Shown piece after piece: positions 10,182-19,487 of a stretch of 64,000 nucleotides of DNA. How positions within the stretch are numbered: position 1 is the stretch's first letter; every line of letters begins with the position of its first letter. Source of the DNA: Flectonema sp. DT1601 (lineage: Eukaryota; Euglenozoa; Diplonemea; Diplonemida; Diplonemidae); contig OZ025822.1 in assembly GCA_964019425.1 (NCBI GenBank), positions 372,001-436,000 of the forward strand, given 5' to 3'. Both the position numbers and the translations under genes were made by a program. Below the pieces are notes generated by a model. It was not told the DNA's origin. It was given only the letters and a program-made list of their open reading frames with translations, and made no database searches.

Positions 10182-10560
10182 TTAGGGTCTTAATTGATAT
10201 CAACTTGCGTGAATATGATGAAATGAAATAATAATAATTATTATATACTTGTCCGATTAAAAAGCTGTTTTACGTGTAGTTTTCTTCTGTTTGCTTTCTT
10301 TCTGTTTCTATTTCTCTCTTCTTGCCCTACTCTCCATCCCCTGGTTGTGAGTGAAGCCACAACGTGATAAGACTGGTAACGTGCAGCTGGCCTCCCTTAG
10401 TAGAATTATGTAAGCTGATTGTAATAATGAGAAATGATTGAAAATGACATTTAATTATTTTTATTTTAAAAAAAAAAAACTCTTTGCAGTTCTGAACAAT
10501 AGATATGGCAATTGTTTCTTTCATTTCTTCAGGTTTACTTCATGAAGTCAGCTCAGACTG

Positions 10561-10594
<34 letters not shown>

Positions 10595-11572
10595 AAAAGA
10601 GATTTATCGTCGATTCACGCATTTTTTTTTTTTTTTTTCCTCACTTTTTAGTTTTCAACAAAGTGAAAAGTTTGTCAGTTTGCCAGATATCTTATTCTTG
10701 TTTTGAAGAGCACATTTTTTTCTTAAAAAAAAGAATATCTTTTCACTGTGTGCTACAAAAAACAAGACTAAAACCGGTTTAAAAAAAAAAAAAAAATACG
10801 ACTTTTTCGTTTATAAGATAGAGTCCTGTGATTTCTAATTTTTTTTTTTTTTTTTTTTTTTTTCCCTTGAAGTCGTGAATTGCGAACAGGTTCTTAAGTG
10901 AGCCTTCCCTCAGTTTTGTTATTGCCATTTTTTTTTTTTTTTAAATTTATCTAATTTTTTTTTTTCTGTCTATTTTTCTTTTTTTTTAAAAATAACATAG
11001 CTGAGCAAAGAAGCCACCTGTAGTTTACCTGTCCCCTCAGCGGTAATCAGTTACCACGTTATTCATAGATGAGGTTTGTTGAGAGCAAAAAAAAAAACCG
11101 TCAGCGAAAAAAAGGGGGAAAAGAATGAAAGAAACAAAGAAAAAAGTTATCTAAAAAACTAATACCCACGCAGAATACATATTTCACACAACGAAGTATA
11201 GTGGTACCTTTTTTTGTTTATTGAAAAAAAAAAAAAAAAAAAAAAAAAAGCACTGTTCGTTAGTCCTGTGGTGGTGAATATGTTGATTTCTTTTTCTTTA
11301 CTTCTTTTCTTCTTTTGTTACTTAAAATCAATTAACGAAACAGGATTTATTTTATGTAAAAAAAAAAACCGTTCGAAAACTTCGTTAAACGAGCAGAAAT
11401 AAAAGTACGGTTCGGTTTGCGTAGTTTGGAGTGTTTTTTTATTTATTTATTTTATATTGTTAATCAATTTCCCTGTGCGTGTTAAGTAAGTATCACAATC
11501 CTGTCAATCGCTAAATTCAAACTACAGGATTGTGATTCCTTCACTTCAAGACTCGATCCAAAAAAAAAAAAA
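10182..11572. other. Gene-free spacer rich in A and T runs
   Basis: No gene is visible in 1.4 kb. There are at least six homopolymers of more than 14 bases, among them A31 near 10561-10591, T runs near 10839-10863 and 10929-10942, and a long A run near 11224-11249. Short GC-richer islands at 10325-10400 and 11000-11080 do not match anything I recognise. An acceptor-like CTACAG ends at 11527, giving a 45-base leader before the next ATG. Confidence 0.6.
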
Positions 11573-13150
11573 ATGGAAGACGAACTCTCTTTATTAATAC
11601 GAAGACAAGATTCCCTCAGAAGCAGCACCGTAACAATGAAAGAGGAAATAGACAATCAGCAACAGGTGGTCGCTGATGAAAAAAAAAAATTAGAAGAAAT
11701 GCTATCAAAATACACGAGTTCCCAAATTGAATATAACGAATTGTTGTTGAAAATTCAGTCGTTAAAAGAAAAGATCGTACTCGACAATAATAAAAAACGA
11801 AAAGCCATTCCTCAAAGTGCTATTCAACGAGAGGAAGAATCAGCAACAGAACTGTGGGATTCTGTAACAGCTAGTTTAGGTCATGAAGTTGAGACATGCG
11901 ATCCTGAAGTTTTAGGCGAGATCTTGCAAGCCCAGAATAAGTCAGAACAAGAAATCATATTATTTAAAAATAAATGGCTTGAGAAGTATAAACCTCATCA
12001 TCCAAAACTTCCAATCTTTCCAAAAAGTTGTATTCTAAAAACGGGATATAAGTTTTTTAAAAAAACTGTTTATGGAGAAGGCACTGGATTCTTAAAGTCA
12101 ATTGACAGATCAGTATGGACAATTACATCTAATCCAGAAGAAGCGACTCTCATATGGGAACGAGATGACCTTAAAGATTTTAAAGAAAATCTATTTGATC
12201 CTCGAATCCATTGTTTAAATAAACTACTACTACGAACTCAATTATCATTCGCTGATAAGTCTGACCTGTGTCGATCAATAAATGAAAAATATATTCCGAA
12301 AAGTTGTTTTATAACAACGCCTCAAGAATTAGTTTCATTTTCAAACATTGTTTTGGAACTTGGGAATGAAGATTCCGATTCTGAAGGTGTTTGGATATTA
12401 AAGAGAGTTAATTTATCTTCTGGTTTTGGTTTAACGATAATACCAAATTTACAATCTTGGTGGAACTCAAAACGTCGACAACTATTCGATGCAATGTCCC
12501 GACTTGGACACAAATATCTTCTTCAAAAGTATATAAATAATCCATTGCTTTGGAAGCTTCCTGGTGATCAAACTGGCAGGAAGTTCGATATCAGAGTGTA
12601 CTTTGTTATTGTTAGTACTGATCCTCTCATAGTTTTATACAAAGAGGGAACATGTCGACTAAACGCTGAAGAATACAAACAGTCTGACTACAGTAATGAA
12701 CATATTCATATTTCAAATATCGCAAGACAACGGACTCATCAAGACTTTGCTTTAGTTCAGCAAAATCTAAAAAAAACTGTTCCGCAATTGCAATCGGATG
12801 GATTGGTTTGTTCTGATGAGTACGACAGTCTTACTGGGAAGTTTAAAGAAATCATCAAACATGTGATTGAGAGTCATAGGCATTTGATATTAGAAAACGC
12901 GGGGCTTTCTCGATTTGAGTTGCTCGCAGCAGATTTTTTAATTGATGAGAAGTTGAATGTATTTCTGTTGGAATGTCAAACTGGATGTGCTCTCTCTACT
13001 GATGATCCAATTAGTCAGGTTCAAATTCCAATTCTTATAAATCAAACTCTCTCTGCTGCTTTTGAAGTTCATCAACGAAGAGCAAACGGAGAAACACTAA
13101 CAGGACTGAGAGACGTTGGAGACTTCGTTGTTCTGGTTAGTGAAGCTTGA
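11573..13150 (+). CDS. Tubulin-tyrosine-ligase-like (TTLL) enzyme
   Basis: The protein has 525 residues. Residues about 1-85 form a coiled coil. A TTL-type ATP-grasp domain follows: WILKRVNLSSGFGLTII at about 273, LLQKYINNPLL at about 318, GRKFDIRVYFVIV near 335, and FELLAADFLIDEKLNVFLLE with CQTG near 449. These are the nucleotide- and magnesium-binding blocks of the family. TTLL enzymes add glutamate, glycine or tyrosine to tubulin tails, mostly on axonemes and stable microtubules. The product cannot be assigned from sequence, but the coiled-coil N-terminus and absence of a long C-terminal cationic region do not point to simple TTL. It fits with the docking-complex and BILBO1-like genes in the same array. 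The ATG follows an A12 run. Confidence 0.88.
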   Translation: MEDELSLLIRRQDSLRSSTVTMKEEIDNQQQVVADEKKKLEEMLSKYTSSQIEYNELLLKIQSLKEKIVLDNNKKRKAIPQSAIQREEESATELWDSVTASLGHEVETCDPEVLGEILQAQNKSEQEIILFKNKWLEKYKPHHPKLPIFPKSCILKTGYKFFKKTVYGEGTGFLKSIDRSVWTITSNPEEATLIWERDDLKDFKENLFDPRIHCLNKLLLRTQLSFADKSDLCRSINEKYIPKSCFITTPQELVSFSNIVLELGNEDSDSEGVWILKRVNLSSGFGLTIIPNLQSWWNSKRRQLFDAMSRLGHKYLLQKYINNPLLWKLPGDQTGRKFDIRVYFVIVSTDPLIVLYKEGTCRLNAEEYKQSDYSNEHIHISNIARQRTHQDFALVQQNLKKTVPQLQSDGLVCSDEYDSLTGKFKEIIKHVIESHRHLILENAGLSRFELLAADFLIDEKLNVFLLECQTGCALSTDDPISQVQIPILINQTLSAAFEVHQRRANGETLTGLRDVGDFVVLVSEA

Positions 13151-13200
13151 TAGCAGTGGTCTACTCTACTATGAGGATGTTCTTTTCCCCCTTTTTTTTT

Positions 13201-13310
13201 TTGCATTTAACAAGTATTGTAAGAACGAAAAATAATGTTGAGCAGCACACGTAAACCTCCTTTTGCTTTAGTTTAAGTCGGTTCACGAGTTTCGTTGCAC
13301 AAATAAAAAT
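13201..13310. repeat. Dispersed repeat family B, copy 1
   Basis: The segment starts GCATTTAACAAGTATTGTA after a T run and contains AGCACACGTAAACCTCCTTT and TTTAAGTCGGTTCACG. The same ordered blocks recur twice in tandem at 54539-54695 and 54711-54869. Each copy follows a T run and lies soon after a stop codon (51 bases here). Read on the minus strand it would end in poly(A), as a short retroposon might. I found no coding potential. Confidence 0.75.
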
Positions 13311-13446
13311 AGCCATTTATAGCTCAACCTTACCATTGATATCTTTATTTCTTACTTTTTTTTTATTTCTTTTTTTAAATTAAAGAACGAAAACCAAGAC
13401 CCACACAGAGTGCGGAATCTAACGCTGTACTGCGAATTAAAAAACA

Positions 13447-13635
13447 GTGGAGGGGTAACTTTACTTTTTTTCGCAATGAGAGAGCGGAGTCAGACAATTA
13501 CCCTGGAAAGCTGCACTCTTTTGTGTCTGGTGGATGTGCATGGAAAAGACAGGGGAGCCGTGCCGTTAGCCGCAATAGGTCTCCTTGGCAAAAAGCCTCT
13601 GGCCGACAGAACAATGTAGGTAAGGGAAGTCGGCA
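13447..13635 (+). rRNA. Fragment of LSU (28S) rRNA
   Basis: Several blocks in the right order match a mid-molecule region of eukaryotic LSU rRNA. These are AGGGGTAACTTT (canonical GAGGAGTTATCTTTTC), ACCCTGGAA, CCGCAATAGGTCTCC, AGCCTCTGGCCGACAGAACA and ATGTAGGTAAGGGAAGTCGG. The canonical text is CCGCAGCAGGTCTCCAAGG...CAGCCTCT...GAACAATGTAGGCAAGGGAAGTCGGCA. The similarity stops abruptly after GTCGGCAG, and nothing else of an rRNA gene lies around it. It could be a degenerate insertion or a piece of a split rRNA. The differences from canonical positions are more than I would expect in a working rRNA. Confidence 0.8.
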
Positions 13636-14437
13636 GCCATGACCGTCATGTAATCAGGTCGGGTATTTGATGTGTTGTTTAGTAGTTACAAAAAATAAAA
13701 ATAAAAAAATGATTTCATTTCTTTTTGTTCTGGTATACGTTTATCCACATGGAAGGGAGAAAAAAAAGAAAAAAAAACAAACAAACAAAACGAACGAAAT
13801 AAACAAATTACGTTCCTCGCTTGATTTTGGTAATTGAAATAAGAAAGTGCTGGCAGCTAACTAAACTAACTTTAGTTGCTTATCTATTCTTATAAAAAAA
13901 AACTCACATTTTGACTAGTTGGTACTAAAAAGTGTCCTGAGCTGACAGCTGACATGTGATGATTTTAATTTTAACTTTTTTTTCTTCTTCTTTTTTCTTC
14001 CTCCTAGTCATTAAACCAACCAAGCAATAGAGAAAAGCTGGTTATTGTCAAATACAAACCTCTGCTAGTGATGCTTTACACTTTGCTTTGAATATATAAC
14101 AACCCTATCTTTTTTTTTTTTTTTTTTTTTAAATTAACATTTCTTTTTGATCGTAAACGCTATCGTTAAGTTGGGGGGTGTTTGTTGTGTTAATTTTTAT
14201 AGATGTGAGGAAAAGTCAAAAAAAAAAAAAAAAAAATCCTGACAAAAACACACACTACCTGTAAGATATTAACCTCCCCAAAACATTTAGAAATTTAATT
14301 ATGTTGAATTATTATTACATTTTATTTTGTTTTAAAACAGCCTAGTAACCAACAGTGCAGCCTTTGTATATTTCAGTACTATTCAAAGAAAGTAAATCTA
14401 AATTTATTTTTCAAAAAAAAAAAAAAGCATTCCCAAG

Positions 14438-15835
14438 ATGCCAGTTCCACGCAGAGAGGCCGCACAGCCACCGTCAGTTCCAACAGCTGCGCTTGATAAG
14501 TTTAACGTCTCCACACCTCGTTTCTATTCGGAAAATCCATACCTTGAGAACAATAGTGAAGAAAATAGCAAACGAGAAACAACCGTAATAAAAGATGCAC
14601 TGATGGAGGTAGCCTGTTCTTTGGGAACTCCCAAGTCGATTATCTTACGAAAAATTGTTACGATGCCCAAAGACAAGCTACACTTTAGAATTCACAACAC
14701 TACTACTCAAGGGTTTATCAATTATGATGATTTACCGCCGATGCCAAAAATAATATCGACGACTGATTACAGTGAACTTCACAGGAGAGTGGTGGCTTCT
14801 TATATGTCGTGGGCTGCATTTCAGCACCCTGATTGTGAACCAATCTGTTGCAATGGATCTGTGTTTCTACCGACGGTACCAGTTCAAACCTCACCAACAA
14901 CTTGCAGTATATTATCATCGTGGTTGAGTAAGAATCAGTGTTGTGGAAGTCCTGCGGCGTATTTTTGCATTACTCACAAAGTTGCGTTTTGCGGAAAACC
15001 GTTTTGTGGAAATTCTCATTCTCGCAATAGGAAGTGTAATGTCAGAGTAAACAGACCACAGTGTCCACAATTATCGATGGAGAATGGGAATATAAAATGG
15101 TCAACCGAAAGTAGATTTTGGGCATGTCGCGGTTGTCAAGAAATTATATGCGATGCCTGTGCAGCCAGATATTCAGGAATTGTGATCTTAGAAAACATCC
15201 CTGAAAGCTGGACTGATGCTTCTGTCATTCAAGCACTAGAAATGTGTTTTGGTTGTTCAGTTAGCTTTTACGACAGGTCTCCGAGATGTGGTCACGTTTA
15301 CGTACAGTTTTCAAGACAAGTTATAAAAACACGAACTCAGTGTCTTAAAGTTCGAGAAGTCTTAACGAATACTGACATCCTAATAAAGGTCCCTCACGCG
15401 AGTAAAAAACACAACTCAATTCATGGGAACAGATTGATTGTCGGAATAGAAATTACATCTGCAGAACTCGACTGCAGTGAACTTGACATTCACACGGACC
15501 TAATCGACATCGTTGTTTCTATTTTATTAAATTCAGGACTCACGCCGCAAGCAGTTCGTTATGCAGTGTCTTCAAAGAATACTCCAGAGTATCAACTTGC
15601 TATTCATGTTACAGATGAATGTGTTAGATCGCTTTTGGAGTATAGACTTCGAAGTTTCACTTTTCGTGATACCATTTACCAAATAGCTCTTCACCCGGTA
15701 AACAATAGTACTACTCCGCTATCTGGTACTTATGTGTCTGATATTCCAATTCACCGCAGAGAAATAATATTCAATCGCCAGTTGGTTGCAAAGTATGAAA
15801 TCCATAAAGAAATAGAAAAACAGTTCGCGAATTAA
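14438..15835 (+). CDS. Zinc-finger/RRM-like protein, paralogue 1
   Basis: The protein has 465 residues and is clearly a paralogue of the gene at 17036 (both begin MPVP and share the same block order). Residues about 145-245 carry Cys/His pairs like a B-box or double treble-clef: NQCCG...CITH...GKPFCGNSH...PQCP, then WACRGCQEIICDACAARY. Straight after comes VILENIPESWTDASVIQALE...GHVYVQFSRQVIKTRTQC, which looks like an RNA-recognition-motif fold. Another alpha/beta region follows. This suggests a cytoplasmic or nuclear RNA-binding or scaffold protein, but I know no named family with this order. An overlapping frame around 14355-14588 is not a separate gene. Confidence 0.8.
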   Translation: MPVPRREAAQPPSVPTAALDKFNVSTPRFYSENPYLENNSEENSKRETTVIKDALMEVACSLGTPKSIILRKIVTMPKDKLHFRIHNTTTQGFINYDDLPPMPKIISTTDYSELHRRVVASYMSWAAFQHPDCEPICCNGSVFLPTVPVQTSPTTCSILSSWLSKNQCCGSPAAYFCITHKVAFCGKPFCGNSHSRNRKCNVRVNRPQCPQLSMENGNIKWSTESRFWACRGCQEIICDACAARYSGIVILENIPESWTDASVIQALEMCFGCSVSFYDRSPRCGHVYVQFSRQVIKTRTQCLKVREVLTNTDILIKVPHASKKHNSIHGNRLIVGIEITSAELDCSELDIHTDLIDIVVSILLNSGLTPQAVRYAVSSKNTPEYQLAIHVTDECVRSLLEYRLRSFTFRDTIYQIALHPVNNSTTPLSGTYVSDIPIHRREIIFNRQLVAKYEIHKEIEKQFAN

Positions 15836-15950
15836 TATTATTGAAGGAAGTGTTGTTTTCTTTAGAACAGTGCTTTTTGAAATTTGGGATATTTTACTCC
15901 CGTTCTTTTTTTTTTTTGTTTTTTTTTAAATTTTCGATAACAAACGAGCT

Positions 15951-15979
15951 TTCAACGGAGTCAGTCAGACTGCGTTGAA
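15951..15979. other. Inverted repeat/hairpin after the paralogue-1 stop
   Basis: TTCAACG at 15951-15957 pairs with CGTTGAA at 15973-15979. Inside is the near-perfect palindrome CAGTC-A-GACTG at 15962-15972, leaving a four-base GAGT bulge. It lies 116 bases after the stop codon at 15835, so a role in 3' end formation or mRNA stability is possible but unsupported otherwise. Confidence 0.5.
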
Positions 15980-16431
15980 CGTATTTACGTTAAAGAGTCC
16001 CTTTATTTATTTTATTTTATTTTATTTATTTTTTTTTAATAGTTGTTGCCAAGTCTCACTTGAGCCATGAATTCTCTTACTCTCTAATCCAAAAGGGAAT
16101 TGTGACCTCATCTCTCATGTCATGTCTTTGTATGTAAAACTGGTGTCTTTAATTACATCGTTTTTCGTGCTCAAGATACAACTTCCTCTCTTTTTTATTA
16201 ATTTACACTCGATGTTGTTTGTGATAACCATCTATGACCTTCTGAAGTACTTTTTTATTTTCCCCTCCAAATTATCGAGGGATTACATTTTTGACATTAT
16301 AAAAACGCGCCCCGGTTGAAGCGATACAATCTTAGTTAAACAAAAGCAAACCTATGCCAAACCCGTCCTGACGAGCTTCGATGGATTATCAGTTCTTACG
16401 TTGTGAACAACTTTTGAAAACTGTTTTACGA

Positions 16432-16459
16432 GAGGTTCTGAAACTACGCATTCCACAAG
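16432..16459. repeat. Short shared motif, copy 1
   Basis: GGTTCTGAAACTACGCATTC followed by CACAAG recurs at 22570-22597 with one inserted base and one substitution. The surrounding 100 bases do not align convincingly, so only the core is shared. It might be part of a small RNA or of a decayed repeat. Confidence 0.4.
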
Positions 16460-16714
16460 TGTTTTATGGAACAGCAGAACAATTTATTAAATGTTTTTTT
16501 TCACTTTCTTATTTTCTCGAATGCATTTTTTTTTTTTTTTCTCTCTCTTTTCTTTTACAATAAACTCACATTCTAACATTTTTATTAAAAAACGGTTCTT
16601 AATCCGTGTAATTTCCTCTCTCCCTGACTATTTGAAAAAAAAAAAAAAAGGGCGTTTTTCGTCATCCATTTTTTAATAGCAACTGCACAACAGCAACAAA
16701 AAAAAAAAATAATT

Positions 16715-16865
16715 ATGTCAGTTCCCAGTTCTGGATCACTTCCGCAACCAGAGTTGGGTTTACTCAACCTGATGAAGAAGAGAACGTGGGAATTGTTATA
16801 TTGACTCGTGTGTTTGACATAATTTCCCAATTGAGTTCCTTCTCAAGAGCAGCGGAAGTTGATAA
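16715..16865 (+). pseudogene. Relic of the 5' end of a third zinc-finger/RRM-like paralogue
   Basis: The sequence ATGTCAGTTCCC...CTTCCGCAACCAGAGTTGG...CAACCTGATGAAGA...CAAGAGCAGCGGAAG parallels the first 190 bases of the intact gene at 17036 (ATGCCAGTCCCC...CCACTACCAGAGTTGG...CAACCTGATGAAGA...CTAGAGCAACAG). The frame is lost after the shared CCAGAGTTGG, and sequence between blocks is missing. Even the AACAG leader is partly kept. It is a partial, broken tandem duplicate 170 bases upstream of its source. Confidence 0.75.
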
Positions 16866-17035
16866 CTCTTTCTCGGGATGTGTTTTTTTTATTTTTTGTT
16901 TTGCATTCCCTCTATCCTATCTGTGACAACCATCTCCAATTCTGAAGTATATTAAGTTGAGGGAATTAGTTGTAAAAAATGGTATAATACTTCTTTTCTT
17001 TTTTCTAATCAGGTTTTTATTACACAAATCAAGAG

Positions 17036-18556
17036 ATGCCAGTCCCCTGTTCTAGAATACATGCAAACCTTCCGATGTACGCACTTCCACTACCAGAGTT
17101 GGAGTCCTTACAACCTGATGAAGAGGAGAGAGAGGAACTTGAGAGAATGGCTCGAGCAGTACGAGGGGCGATGTTCGAAATAAGCTCCCAGTTCGATTCC
17201 TACCCTAGAGCAACAGTACTCAGAAGATACGTGCAGGGAAATAAACATGAGATATTAAAATTTGAGGTGTCGGATGATACGGTGATGGGATCAAGAATCA
17301 ACGGTGAATCTGAATACATCAGAGCATGTCATCTACCAGCACCTGAGCAATGCACTGTTCAATCTGAATGGGAGAGAGTTTTTGAAAGATGGGTCACTGG
17401 CAGTCAAGAAGCATCAACACATGCATACGATTACTGCTGTGAGGGACATCCAATGACGGTTATGTCACAAATGATGAATCACTCTCAGATTGGAACTTGT
17501 CAGATATTACAAGGCTTCATTCATAAAAATAGATGTTGTGGAGACTTAGCAACATCGATGTGTATCACATGCAACACTTCGTATTGTATGAGATGTTCTT
17601 ATAAACATGTTAATCACAATACCAGACTACTACGAAGTCCATGTCCTCAGATGAGTGTGACTGATGAAGGAGCTCGTTTCATATCATCGTCAAATACATT
17701 TCTGTCTTGCAGTAAATGTTCTCTAACTTGTTGTTTGTCATGTGTAGCTCGATATGTAGGTATGCTTGTCGTAGAAAACATTCCAAGCTGTTGGAGTGAT
17801 GGACATATTATTGAAGCATTGGAAGAGACATTTAACTCACGAGTATCAAAGTATGAGCGTTCTCCACATGATGGTCACATGTACATTTCATTTAAAACAC
17901 AAGTAGTCCGACTTCGAACCCAGTGCATCAAATTAGTCGAACGTCGGAGTGGTAGAATAATCCTCTTGAAGCCTCCTCACTACGGAAGAAATCTCGATCT
18001 CAGAGAACTCAAAATGACTTTGTCAGCGGAATTACCTTTTCAAAAGGGGTTCGATTTGATGTCTTTCTTGGTTCGTATTTTAATGGAAACAGGTCTTCAA
18101 TCTGTTGATATTAGATACGCGGCAATGGTCGTTCAGGGGGAATCGAACTTGATGAAGATATTGTTGTTCGCAGCTGATCATAGAGCGAGGTCGGTGTTGA
18201 TGAAGTTAAATAATTCTAAGGCAGTTGAATTCCCGCTGAAGATTTCACCGATGGTGTCGCATCGACGTGTAAAGGCGAGTTTTGAGTATGCTTTTCACAA
18301 AACTTTGAATAATGCTGTGAGAATACAACAGAAGTCTGAAACGAGTGTTCCAAAACTACTAACTGAATTCATCAGATATAATGCGTTGGATAATAGCCAT
18401 CAGCCGTTACCTCCAGTCTGTGGTCGGAATGTTAACAACACTAACAGTAGCATTGCTACTCAAACAGAAGTCTTTTTGTTTGATGATCCTTTATCGAGTG
18501 TTGGCTCTGATTCCGAACCCAGGACTCGGATTTATTCAAAAACACCTCCGTTTTAA
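17036..18556 (+). CDS. Zinc-finger/RRM-like protein, paralogue 2
   Basis: The protein has 506 residues. Residues about 45-80 (SQFDSYPRATVLRRYV) are absent as a clear block in paralogue 1. The shared core begins with NRCCGDLATSMCITC...CMRCSYKHVNH, continues with the second Cys set (LSCSKCSLTCCLSCVARY) and then the RRM-like VVENIPSCWSDGHIIEALE...GHMYISFKTQVVRLRTQC. A further alpha/beta region and a Ser/Asn-rich tail follow. The preserved Cys/His pairs in both paralogues argue that the fingers bind zinc. The acceptor TTCTAATCAG is 23 bases upstream of the ATG and supports the start. The function is unknown, and I recognise no orthologue by name. Confidence 0.82.
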   Translation: MPVPCSRIHANLPMYALPLPELESLQPDEEEREELERMARAVRGAMFEISSQFDSYPRATVLRRYVQGNKHEILKFEVSDDTVMGSRINGESEYIRACHLPAPEQCTVQSEWERVFERWVTGSQEASTHAYDYCCEGHPMTVMSQMMNHSQIGTCQILQGFIHKNRCCGDLATSMCITCNTSYCMRCSYKHVNHNTRLLRSPCPQMSVTDEGARFISSSNTFLSCSKCSLTCCLSCVARYVGMLVVENIPSCWSDGHIIEALEETFNSRVSKYERSPHDGHMYISFKTQVVRLRTQCIKLVERRSGRIILLKPPHYGRNLDLRELKMTLSAELPFQKGFDLMSFLVRILMETGLQSVDIRYAAMVVQGESNLMKILLFAADHRARSVLMKLNNSKAVEFPLKISPMVSHRRVKASFEYAFHKTLNNAVRIQQKSETSVPKLLTEFIRYNALDNSHQPLPPVCGRNVNNTNSSIATQTEVFLFDDPLSSVGSDSEPRTRIYSKTPPF

Positions 18557-19487
18557 AACTGTGCGGGTATCTCTAGTTTGGTGTTTGACAATGTGACTCG
18601 CTTGGTTTTTTTTTAAAAATTCTCTTCACAGTTTTCTTCTCTCTATAAAATATATTTAAAAAAATAAATAAATAAAAAAGTGTAATCTTTTTTTGTTGGC
18701 GTGGCTCTGACCGCGTGGATTGTCACTTAATATGCTCACAGACATAATTACTCTCTTGTTCTCCCTTTTTCCTTTTCCTTTTCCTTTTTTTTTTTTTTTT
18801 TTTTTTAAATAAAAGTTCTTCAACACGTTTCATATCCTTACCGACTACTATTTGTTTGACGTGACTCTGATCGCTCCCCCCGTAGGTTGTCTATTGGTGG
18901 TGTTGGCTATCTTCTGTCAAAAGTCACAGTTTCTTTTTCTTTATTTTATTATTCTCACTCTACCTCTCCCTTTGTTGCTATTGTTTCCTTTACCATCATT
19001 TATCTTATTATATAAAAAGGGTTTGATAGCATTTTTCTTTTTTAAAAAAAAAAAAAAAGTTGATTCCTTTGGCGGGGTTTTCTTTTATTATCTACCAATC
19101 TCTCATCTTTGTAGTGTGGTTCTGTCCACAATCAGTTATTCTACTTTGTTGCACTGTAGATGTAGTTGTTTGCCAGCCTGGGGATCTTTTTTTTTCTTTC
19201 TTCCCTCTTCATCCTAGTTCTTCTCAAAACTGTTTTGAGTTAGTAGTCGACTTTCTAGTATTGTTTTTCTTCTTTTTTTACTAATCTCTTTTTTAAAAAA
19301 AAAAAAAAAAAGTCGACGAAGTTACCTCTCTTTTACTCTACTTTATTAACAATCTCGGTTCTTATGCAAGATGGAGTCTTATCAAACTGAAAATAAGTCC
19401 CTAGACTGTCAAAGAGAGCCTTCGTAAATATCTCAGTATTCTAACTTGAATAAACACTTTCTTCTATTTAAGTTTATACATAAGGAA
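18557..19487. other. T-rich spacer without a supportable gene
   Basis: Open frames between 18850 and 19290 run through T and A homopolymers and encode Phe/Leu-rich low complexity, so I do not call them. Two loosely similar GC-richer strings (GTGGCTCTGACCGCG near 18701 and GTGACTCTGATCGC near 18860) may be remnants of one short repeat. Acceptor-like CTCAG and TTTAAG end at 19436 and 19472. Confidence 0.55.

Larger units (their letters stand above)
13151..14437. other. Spacer with dispersed repeat and LSU rRNA fragment
   Basis: This spacer holds a repeat copy (13201-13310) and an LSU rRNA fragment (13447-13635), both listed separately. The rest is AT-rich with A and T tracts. Acceptor-like AAACAG and TTTCAG end at 14340 and 14376, upstream of the next gene. 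Confidence 0.6.
15836..17035. other. Spacer with hairpin, shared motif and gene relic
   Basis: The spacer contains a strong hairpin at 15951-15979, a motif at 16432-16459 repeated at 22570-22597, and a decayed copy of the next gene's 5' end (16715-16865). Each is listed separately. The remainder is T-rich. The acceptor-like TTTTCTAATCAG ends at 17012, 23 bases before the next ATG. Confidence 0.6.

Noticed and set aside
18852-19284. Hydrophobic open frames before the ankyrin gene
   Set aside because: Encoded largely by pyrimidine-rich spacer DNA; Phe/Leu/Ser runs without domain or conserved start.
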